Source of the DNA: JBBKWJ01 sp037968895
GTDB taxonomy: Bacteria; Actinomycetota; Acidimicrobiia; Acidimicrobiales; SZUA-35
NCBI GenBank assembly: GCA_037968895.1
Contig: JBBKWJ010000202.1
Coordinates: 1 to 61,341, forward strand
Length of the DNA stretch: 61,341 nucleotides
Direction of reading: 5' to 3'
The notes under the pieces are model-generated. The model was not told the origin of the DNA. It saw nothing but the letters and a program-made list of their open reading frames with translations, and searched no databases. The position numbers and the translations under genes were made by a program. This document shows, one piece after another, positions 32,365 to 39,176 of this stretch (position 1 is the stretch's first letter; each line of letters starts with the position of its first letter).

Positions 32365-33819
32365 CTAGGTCGTGGGGATGTGGCGCGAACGGGGAAGGTA
32401 TCGGTCGATGTCGCCGATGAGGTTGGTTCCCTCGGTCCAGTCGTCTGAGCTGAGCTCAAGTGGTGGTCCGTCTTTGGTGTAGAGGCAACGCTCAGACTCG
32501 CCCGTATGGACGACGGCCTCAATGTCGCGCCAGCCGACCGAAGTTACACGATCGCCATGGTCGTACCGAATGCCGGCCTCGCTAAGCGTGATCTGGTCGC
32601 TCCCATTGACGCCTTCAAACAAGACGCCGACCATCGTTGGGATCTCCGCGTCGTCAGGAGAAAGTTCCACCGATGCGCTAGTCCACACAATGCTCGTCCA
32701 GGCCGCTTCTAGATAGTCGGCAAGGACGGCGGGCGTAACCGCTGAGTAGACGGCGCTTCGCATGATGGGCACCGGCGTCGGACGGTCACAAAGTCGATTG
32801 AATGCGGCGCGGGTTGCGTATGCAATGTGGCCAGACGGCTGATTGTCTCGTCGCATTGACTCTTCGACTGCGAGGTCGAGGTCAATCTGTCGGCACCCAC
32901 CAAGAGCGAGGTTGCTCAGCATGTTACGAAGCTCGCCGAGGGCGTCATTCAGGCTGTCTCGCGCCGTCTCGACAGAAAGATGGAGTTGGCCGAGGTCGTC
33001 GCCGACACTGTCGAACGAGACGATTGGTTCCAAATGAGAGATTCCCGCATCGTCGAGAGAACGTGAAACTGTGGCCTCGAGCACATTTCGGATGACGACA
33101 GTCTCAGGCTTGTCGGCGAGGATCATCGAGAACGAAACACGATTGTCGTCGTCGTCCGTAGTGGGAACCCACTGTGGTGTACTCCACGGACCCTTACGGA
33201 CAATTGGAACGACGGGAGCACGAGTGCCCTTTGGCAGGCGAGCGGCTGTCATGGGCGCTGACGGACCAACGAACCACGGGCATGAGTTTGCGTCGTTGAA
33301 ATAGCGAGCGAGCCAAGTCTCGACCTGCGTCGACCCGATCCAACTCAGGCCTAGTTTGGGAAGATTCTGGCGGCCGGGGCCAACGTTGCCAAACCGGGTG
33401 CGGAAGTGCTCACCGATAGGGGTGAGGGCGAGCAGCTTTCGTTGGGCGGTGTCGAGTGATGAGTCGAGATCGGTGAAGTCAGGCTGAGCAAGCCAGTCGC
33501 CGAGAGTGTCGAAGAACAGCACTGGATCGCCGAGACTTCGGAGCGTGGTTCGCTGGGTGCCGATCTGGAATCTTGACTCGATCCCCGCGGTCTTCAACGC
33601 GTCTACAAGAAGGGTCATCGTGAGTCCGGTGATGCCACGGTGGGTCAGCGGTTCATCGGCGAGACCGACTCGGAACGTGATACCCGCGGCATCGACGCCT
33701 GGGGCCTCGACCCACACGGTCGGCGTCGAGGCGACGGATCCAGTGTGTAACTTCATCCCTGAGTATCGGTCAGGTGTCATGCTCGGTTTAGTCCAGACCG
33801 CCGTCTTGTTGATCCCCAT
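32365..33819 (-). CDS. Degenerate M16 (insulinase)-like protein
   Basis: Up to 484 residues (ATGs at 33780 and 33756 are alternative starts). The N-terminal segment FRVGLADEPLTHRGITGLTMTLL resembles the start of M16 zinc peptidase domains (typically RGITHLVEHL), but the HxxEH metal motif is absent. If related, it is a non-catalytic member, like the inactive subunits of M16 pairs. The two-domain arrangement with ETARDSLNDALGELRNML and late PAVLADYLEAAWTS fits loosely. A C-terminal ~75-residue domain (TLSEAGIRYDHGDRVTSVGWRDIEAVV) looks like a PH-like beta-barrel. No signal peptide. Flanked by hairpins on both sides, so it is a single-gene unit. Assignment is tentative. Confidence 0.5.
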   Translation of the reverse strand: MGINKTAVWTKPSMTPDRYSGMKLHTGSVASTPTVWVEAPGVDAAGITFRVGLADEPLTHRGITGLTMTLLVDALKTAGIESRFQIGTQRTTLRSLGDPVLFFDTLGDWLAQPDFTDLDSSLDTAQRKLLALTPIGEHFRTRFGNVGPGRQNLPKLGLSWIGSTQVETWLARYFNDANSCPWFVGPSAPMTAARLPKGTRAPVVPIVRKGPWSTPQWVPTTDDDDNRVSFSMILADKPETVVIRNVLEATVSRSLDDAGISHLEPIVSFDSVGDDLGQLHLSVETARDSLNDALGELRNMLSNLALGGCRQIDLDLAVEESMRRDNQPSGHIAYATRAAFNRLCDRPTPVPIMRSAVYSAVTPAVLADYLEAAWTSIVWTSASVELSPDDAEIPTMVGVLFEGVNGSDQITLSEAGIRYDHGDRVTSVGWRDIEAVVHTGESERCLYTKDGPPLELSSDDWTEGTNLIGDIDRYLPRSRHIPTT

Positions 33820-33883
33820 GAGGCACCATTCCGCACATTGGGGTCTGCGTCAATAGGAAGATTCATCATTTGGTGGGGGGTCA

Positions 33884-33915
33884 AGGCTTGGTCAGCACAC
33901 ACGCTGGCCAAGCCT
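33884..33915 (-). terminator. Stem-loop terminating the thiolase operon
   Basis: AGGCTTGGTCAGC / GCTGGCCAAGCCT, a 13-bp stem with one T-G pair and an ACACAC loop, 11 bp past the thiolase stop codon. No strong T-tract. Confidence 0.6.
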
Positions 33916-33925
33916 ACGCCACTCC

Positions 33926-35161
33926 TTAGTCAGTGCCGACGACAAAGCTGCAACTGGTGGTTCCACTGCCACCGATATTAAGGGTCTGGAAGTTTTTGGC
34001 GCCCTCAATCTGATAGTCGCCTGCGGTGCCGGTTACCTGCTTGTGGGCATCGAGTAGCTGGCGGACACCCGTTGCGCCGACGGGGTGGCCAGCTCCGATG
34101 AGGCCGCCACTTGGGTTGATAGGAATGTCGCCATCAATGTCGATGCGGCCCTCTTCGATCGCCTTCCAGCTTTCGCCTGGAGCGGTGATGCCGAAGTGAT
34201 CGATCGCCATGTACTCAGAGGTGGTGAAGCAGTCGTGTGTTTCAATGCCGTCGATGCCGGAGACATCGGCAATTCCCGCTCGCTCCATGGCCTTTGTGAT
34301 CGTGCTTCGCACGTGTGGCAGCACATACTCGGCCTCGCGGCTTTCACGCACCTTGTCTTCGAAACGGAGGCGAGCCGTGTTGTGGCCCCAGCCCTTGATC
34401 CGAGGAATGTCGTTGATCGAAATGCCGTTGGCCGCTGCGTACTTCTCGGCGTACTTACGGGAAGCCAAGAACACGGTGACAGCGCCATCGGTGACCTGCG
34501 AGCAATCGGCCAAGCGGATACGACCACCGATGGCGGCGTTGTCGTCGCCTCGGCTGAGCGCATGCTCTTTGTTCATGTACCAGGTACGTGTTTGCGCATT
34601 TGGATTGAGTTTCGCGTTGTCGTAGTTGATGCGGCTGATCTCGGCGAGGTGTTCGTCGTTGAGGCCGTAGCGCTTGTCGTACTCATCACCGAGTCGACCA
34701 AACAGCTTGGGAAACGGAAACTCGATGCCCTCGGCCTCTTTCTCGTACCAAGCTGCGGTGCCGAGGTAGCTTCCGCCGAGCGCAGAGTCGACTGTCTTCA
34801 TCTGTTCGATGCCGACGACGGCCTGAAGGTCGTAACGTCCGGCCTCGATCTCGGCTGACGCCGCAAGGAGCGCAATGGAGCCCGAAGCGCATGCGGCTTC
34901 GTGGCGGCCGGTTGGCAGCCCCGAGAACGCAGGGTCTACTTCGGTGAAGAACGCACCGAGATGCCCTTGCATGCAGTAGAGCTCAGCAGCGAAGTTGCCG
35001 ACGTGGGCGCTCTCGATGTCTTCGGCTGGAATGTTGGTCGTTTCCATCGCTCCCAGCACGCTCTCGCGCATGAGTGCGGAGAAATGCTTCTTTTCCTTGG
35101 TCCAGTTACGACTGAAGTCGGTCTGGTAGCCGCCGATTACGAAAACCTCTTGGTTGCTCAT
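33926..35161 (-). CDS. Thiolase (acetyl-CoA acetyltransferase / SCP-x type)
   Basis: 411 residues of the thiolase superfamily. The acylated Cys is Cys91 in EAACASGSIAL. GIETHDCFTTSEYMAIDHFG carries the conserved His, and GGLIGAGHPVGATGVRQ the GHP motif. The sequence is closest to the SCP-x/acetyl-CoA acetyltransferase group that lacks the second active-site Cys of degradative thiolases in its usual CxG position, so substrate and direction are uncertain. It follows the 3-hydroxyacyl-CoA dehydrogenase gene by 21 bp, and together they could carry out the last two steps of beta-oxidation or of a related acyl-CoA pathway. Confidence 0.88.
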   Translation of the reverse strand: MSNQEVFVIGGYQTDFSRNWTKEKKHFSALMRESVLGAMETTNIPAEDIESAHVGNFAAELYCMQGHLGAFFTEVDPAFSGLPTGRHEAACASGSIALLAASAEIEAGRYDLQAVVGIEQMKTVDSALGGSYLGTAAWYEKEAEGIEFPFPKLFGRLGDEYDKRYGLNDEHLAEISRINYDNAKLNPNAQTRTWYMNKEHALSRGDDNAAIGGRIRLADCSQVTDGAVTVFLASRKYAEKYAAANGISINDIPRIKGWGHNTARLRFEDKVRESREAEYVLPHVRSTITKAMERAGIADVSGIDGIETHDCFTTSEYMAIDHFGITAPGESWKAIEEGRIDIDGDIPINPSGGLIGAGHPVGATGVRQLLDAHKQVTGTAGDYQIEGAKNFQTLNIGGSGTTSCSFVVGTD

Positions 35162-35182
35162 GATGAATTCCTTTTCAGTCTT

Positions 35183-36514
35183 CTAGGCGGCGACGAAGTA
35201 GCGGCCGGGGTTGCTGAGATTCTGGCTAAATGGGGCGGGGTCTGACGAGGCTGCCGCTTCCGATATCGCAGCAGGAACAACGACGCCGGCTTGGGACAAC
35301 ATTGCTGCGGTCCGCTTGGCTCCGATGAAGTCGACGAGCACCGAAGGCGGAGCCCAGTTGAAGCCCATTCCCATGATGCGATCAATGTCATTGATGCTTT
35401 CACAAACTTCGCCGACTCGCTCGAAGGAGTAGCTGATGTAGCCAGCCATAATCTTGCGTGCGATTTCGGCTGCTTCGCCAGGGGCATCCATCAAGATAGC
35501 CAGACCTTCTTTGTATCGACCTTGGGCGTAGAGATCAGCAACCTGATTGACGTAGCTGAGATCGGGCATTTCGATCGTCGACGGATCGACATACTCGCCA
35601 GACGCGACATCGAGAACGAGCCTGGTCTTGCCGTCTCGTTTGAAGAAGCCGGCTCCGGTCTTGTTGCCGAGCACGCCGTTGTCGATCATCTTCGCCATGT
35701 AATCGGGAAGCTTGTTCGACTCGTGCGCCTCATCGTTGGTGAGCGCGTAGACGTTGTCGACGATGGCTCGGTGTACGTCCCAGCCGACGAGGTCGATAGT
35801 GGCGAGCGGCGTGAGCGCTCGGCCCGTGTATGGACCGACGATGGCGTCGACGACAAGCGGGCTGTACTGCTCAGCCAGCTGGGCGGCCTCGTTGAGGACC
35901 TTGAACCCGACGCGGTTTCCCGCGAACGCGGGCGTGTCTGAGGTACGGACCATCTCTCGGCCAAGGCGGATGCGGCAAAACACTTCAAGGAAATCAAGCA
36001 CGGCCGGATCGGTTTCGGCATTGGGAATGAGCTCGGTTCCCACGATCACGTTTGGCGGGTTGAAGAAGTGGAGTCCGCAGAAGTTTTTGCGGAAGCTATC
36101 TGAACGACCAGCTGCGAGTTCGTTTATTGAGAGACCGGAGGAAACTGTGGCAACGATGGAATCATCGCGGCGGTTCGCTTCGATCTTGTCGAATATCAAC
36201 TTCTTGAGATCCATGTCTTCAGCCACGGCCTCAAATACGAGGTCGGCGGTCTTTAACGCCTCGGGGAGGCCGGTCTCGTAGTCGCCGACATCGGCTCGTG
36301 ACGCGAGTGACGACGACCGCACTTGGCCGATTGCGGCGTCGAGTCCCGCTTGCGCCTTCTCGGTTGTTCGAGCCAGAAACGTGACCCGTGGGACCGCTTG
36401 GGTGAAGAGCGCAGCGCTGCCGAAACCCATCGTGCCGTTGGCCCCGATGACGACCACGTGATCGAGCGATCTACTTGCCAGGATTTCACGGACAGTTGCG
36501 GGCGTGGCAGCCAT
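35183..36514 (-). CDS. 3-hydroxyacyl-CoA dehydrogenase
   Basis: 443 residues. The N-terminal Rossmann domain has VVVIGANGTMGFG (residues ~20-32) for NAD, then VFEAVAEDMDLKKLIFDKIE and SSGLSINELA, and the catalytic LHFFNPPNV with His. The C-terminal helical domain has NRVGFKVLNEAAQL and, after TPLATIDLVGWDVHRAI, a second similar part. It oxidises 3-hydroxyacyl-CoA to 3-ketoacyl-CoA with NAD. No enoyl-CoA hydratase domain is fused. First gene of a two-gene operon with the thiolase. Divergent from the GGDEF/EAL gene across ~195 bp. Confidence 0.9.
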   Translation of the reverse strand: MAATPATVREILASRSLDHVVVIGANGTMGFGSAALFTQAVPRVTFLARTTEKAQAGLDAAIGQVRSSSLASRADVGDYETGLPEALKTADLVFEAVAEDMDLKKLIFDKIEANRRDDSIVATVSSGLSINELAAGRSDSFRKNFCGLHFFNPPNVIVGTELIPNAETDPAVLDFLEVFCRIRLGREMVRTSDTPAFAGNRVGFKVLNEAAQLAEQYSPLVVDAIVGPYTGRALTPLATIDLVGWDVHRAIVDNVYALTNDEAHESNKLPDYMAKMIDNGVLGNKTGAGFFKRDGKTRLVLDVASGEYVDPSTIEMPDLSYVNQVADLYAQGRYKEGLAILMDAPGEAAEIARKIMAGYISYSFERVGEVCESINDIDRIMGMGFNWAPPSVLVDFIGAKRTAAMLSQAGVVVPAAISEAAASSDPAPFSQNLSNPGRYFVAA

Positions 36515-36708
36515 AAAGCACCTCAGATAGTCGTCGTTGACAGCTGTCGGTGTTCAGCCTCCAGCACAGGTAGTGACATCGTGGCGGATCTGGGCCGCTT
36601 CGTCGAATCGGTGTGACCGATTACCCACGAGTAGCTTGGCTAAGAAAATCTAGCGATTGTGTAGTCGTGGTCTCAAGAATTTGCTCCTTTGACCCGAAGA
36701 CACTGTGT

Positions 36709-38688
36709 ATGGGTTTGTGGCAGGAGGGAACACAACGAGGACGCCGCCGGGGGCACCGCCGTGCGGAAAGTGATGCGTTTTTCGTCGCAGCGGCGATGGC
36801 GACGATCATTGCAGCGTCGTTGACCCTTTTCGCACCACTCCTTGGCGTTGGCTTCGATGTTGTCGCTCTTTTGCTCGTCAGTCTGAACCTTCGACGTCAT
36901 CTGAACGATCGGGCAAAAGACCAAGCAGCTCTGATTCAGGCGACCGATGAAGCCGACGTGTTGCGGCGCGTGGTTGAAGAATCGCCGCTGGCCCACCTCA
37001 TCGCCCGCACAAATGACGCCGAATCATTCGACGTCATCTCAATAAATGCGGCGTGCTGCGAACTCTTCGGTGCGTCACCGGTCGACGCCTTCGGTCTCAC
37101 CTTGGCCAGCCTCCTCAGCCGGCGGTCAGGGATGGAACGTTTGGTCCCATTGCTCGTCAGCGATAGCGATGTTGCGACGCTAGAAATTCGACTAAAGCCC
37201 TCACCAAATGGCGGGCGGGGCTCTCTCCGTGAGACGGTGCTGGAAGCTGTCGTGCAACGCATCGACCAACGTCTGATTGCGGTCAGTTTCGTCGACATCA
37301 CAGAGCGGGTGCTCTCGAACGAACGACTGCTCAATCTTGCTCTCCACGACGTGCTCACCGGCCTTCCGAATCGTCGCTTGCTCGCCGAACGACTAACCGC
37401 AGAGTTGACCGGAGGCGAGACATCGCAACGACCCACCGCCCTCGTCGTCCTCGATCTAAACGAGTTCAAGGAAGTGAACGACGCACTCGGGCATGACACC
37501 GGCGACCACCTGTTGCGAGCTATTGCGAACCGACTCAACGCCGCTGCCCCGAGCGATGCGCTTGTAGCGCGCCTTGGTGGCGACGAATTCGCCGTTCTGC
37601 TTCCGAATACAACGCTGAACGAGGCCGAGGCACATGCCCATCGACTCGCCGCGATCACCCGGGAGCCTGTCGATATCGGTGGGCTCACCCTGCAAATCAG
37701 AGCATCGATGGGGGTGGTTGCCGCGCCAGACCACGGCTATGGCACTGCTGATCTGATGCGATTAGCCGACGTCGCAATGTATGCGTCGAAGCGAACCGGT
37801 GACGACGTGACGTGTTATCGCACAAACGTCGATCCGTTCTCAAAACGTCGAGTCCAATTGCTCGGCGAGCTTGAATCCGCAATCGGCGCTGGTCAATTTG
37901 AGGTCTTTTACCAGCCGATCATCGATCTCGTAACCGGTCGCATTGTCTCGACCGAAGGCCTCCTGCGCTGGCGCCATCCCGAACTTGGTCTCATCCCGCC
38001 GTTCGAGTTTATTGAGCTAGCCGAGCTCACGGGGGTAATCGGCGATCTAACCCGGTTTGTCGTGGGACAGGTGCTCCGAGACAACGCGGTTATGGAGCGG
38101 GCCGGTTTTCCTATTCAGGTCAGCTGCAACCTTTCGACCAGAAACCTGTTTGAGGCCGACTTCGTCGAGGCTGTCGGCGAGCTCATCGAGCTCTACGGCA
38201 TGCCAGCAGGAGGTCTCCGGCTTGAGATCACCGAAGGCGATGTCATGGAAGACGTCGTGAAAGCCCGCCAGGTCATGCGGGCGCTTTCGAAGCTCGGCGC
38301 TTCGCTCGCGATTGACGACTTTGGCACGGGTCATTCGTCGCTCGAACGGCTACGTGACCTGCCAGTGAGTTGCGTCAAAATCGACCAGAGCTTTGTTCGC
38401 TCGTTGCTCGATGGGCCTCGAAGCCACACCTTGCTCCGCGACATCATCACGATGCTCGAGAACCTTGGCTTCACGACCGTCGCGGAAGGGATTGAGGAGG
38501 AGTCAAGCCGTGATTTGCTGGCCGAGTTTGGCTGTACCCACGGTCAGGGCTACTTCTGGGCTCGTCCGTTGCCACTCCCGGACTTCATTGGGCTTTTGAG
38601 TTCCGACGAAGCAAAGGCAATCGGCGTCGATCGCTTGAAGCCGGCCGTTAATTCTCCGTCGGCAGACCTGCCGCAGTCCACGAAATAA
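36709..38688 (+). CDS. PAS-GGDEF-EAL cyclic-di-GMP protein
   Basis: 659 residues from ATG 36709 (the frame is open to 36613, but that leader has no membrane-protein character). Two N-terminal helices (~24-60) and a PAS domain (~80-190) precede a GGDEF domain with intact GGDEF at 290-294, so diguanylate cyclase activity is plausible. The RxxD inhibitory site is absent. The EAL domain reads EGL at 416-418 in TEGLLRWRHPE, but keeps CNLSTRNL, DDFGTGHSSLERL, KIDQSF and EGIEEE; phosphodiesterase activity is therefore likely but unproven. It overlaps the convergent rhodanese gene by 41 bp. Confidence 0.88.
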   Translation: MGLWQEGTQRGRRRGHRRAESDAFFVAAAMATIIAASLTLFAPLLGVGFDVVALLLVSLNLRRHLNDRAKDQAALIQATDEADVLRRVVEESPLAHLIARTNDAESFDVISINAACCELFGASPVDAFGLTLASLLSRRSGMERLVPLLVSDSDVATLEIRLKPSPNGGRGSLRETVLEAVVQRIDQRLIAVSFVDITERVLSNERLLNLALHDVLTGLPNRRLLAERLTAELTGGETSQRPTALVVLDLNEFKEVNDALGHDTGDHLLRAIANRLNAAAPSDALVARLGGDEFAVLLPNTTLNEAEAHAHRLAAITREPVDIGGLTLQIRASMGVVAAPDHGYGTADLMRLADVAMYASKRTGDDVTCYRTNVDPFSKRRVQLLGELESAIGAGQFEVFYQPIIDLVTGRIVSTEGLLRWRHPELGLIPPFEFIELAELTGVIGDLTRFVVGQVLRDNAVMERAGFPIQVSCNLSTRNLFEADFVEAVGELIELYGMPAGGLRLEITEGDVMEDVVKARQVMRALSKLGASLAIDDFGTGHSSLERLRDLPVSCVKIDQSFVRSLLDGPRSHTLLRDIITMLENLGFTTVAEGIEEESSRDLLAEFGCTHGQGYFWARPLPLPDFIGLLSSDEAKAIGVDRLKPAVNSPSADLPQSTK

Positions 38689-39124
38689 TGCCACCGTCGA
38701 CGTCGCTCACGTCGACGAATCCCAGGTCGCTCATCATCTCGCGAGCCTGACCCGAGCGATTGCCCGAACGGCAGTACAGGACGTACGGCACGGTTGGGTC
38801 GAGTGCTGCCAGTTGATCGGCAAAGTCGGCGCCATAGAAGTCGACTAGAACTGCGTTCGCGAGATGGACCTCGTCGTATTCCTCCTGCGTCCTCACATCG
38901 AGCACGACAAGGTCGGCGGGAGCCATATCAATTGTTGCCTTCGCTTCTTCGGGGCTGACGACCTTGATCGAGCCAGCGGTGGCGGCCGCCGCAGAGTCCG
39001 CTTCGGCTGTGGCTGATGTTTCAGCCTCGCTACAGGCGGCTAGCAGGAGCGCCGCTGCGGCCAGACCGGCCACGATGGGGTGTCGCGATCGCCAATGGCG
39101 GATTGAGCTTCGTGGCTGCGTCAT
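38648..39124 (-). CDS. Rhodanese-domain lipoprotein
   Basis: 158 residues. A lipoprotein signal peptide ends in the lipobox LLAA-Cys31, so the protein is anchored outside the cytoplasmic membrane. The rhodanese domain (~52-155) has LVVLDVRTQEEY and the catalytic loop CRSGNRSG (Cys118), which carries a persulfide during sulfur transfer. The last residues keep GGIISWTAAGLP. It is preceded by GGAGG (9 nt before the ATG) embedded in a CsoR/CstR-like palindrome, suggesting regulation by persulfide, sulfite or metal. It is on the opposite strand to, and overlapping, the GGDEF/EAL gene. It may handle extracytoplasmic sulfane sulfur. Confidence 0.88.
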   Translation of the reverse strand: MTQPRSSIRHWRSRHPIVAGLAAAALLLAACSEAETSATAEADSAAAATAGSIKVVSPEEAKATIDMAPADLVVLDVRTQEEYDEVHLANAVLVDFYGADFADQLAALDPTVPYVLYCRSGNRSGQAREMMSDLGFVDVSDVDGGIISWTAAGLPTEN

Positions 39125-39130
39125 GACGGT

Positions 39131-39146
39131 ATACCTCCGGGGGTAT
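39131..39146. promoter_or_regulatory. CsoR/CstR-like palindrome at the rhodanese start
   Basis: ATACCTCCGGGGGTAT is a 16-bp inverted repeat (7 of 8 positions pair) of the ATACCC...GGGTAT kind bound by CsoR-family (CsoR, CstR) repressors. It ends 7 bp from the rhodanese ATG, and on the minus strand its GGAGG is also the ribosome site. CstR regulons commonly include rhodaneses. No CsoR gene is visible in the window. Confidence 0.45.
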
Positions 39147-39176
39147 GACTACCTCCGTTGACGATAGCGCGTTTGA

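Noticed and set aside
36613..36708. Upstream start for the GGDEF/EAL gene
   Set aside because: The 32-residue leader has no sign of a signal or membrane segment and does not resemble family N-termini. The ATG at 36709 is better placed before the first helix, though it has a weak ribosome site.
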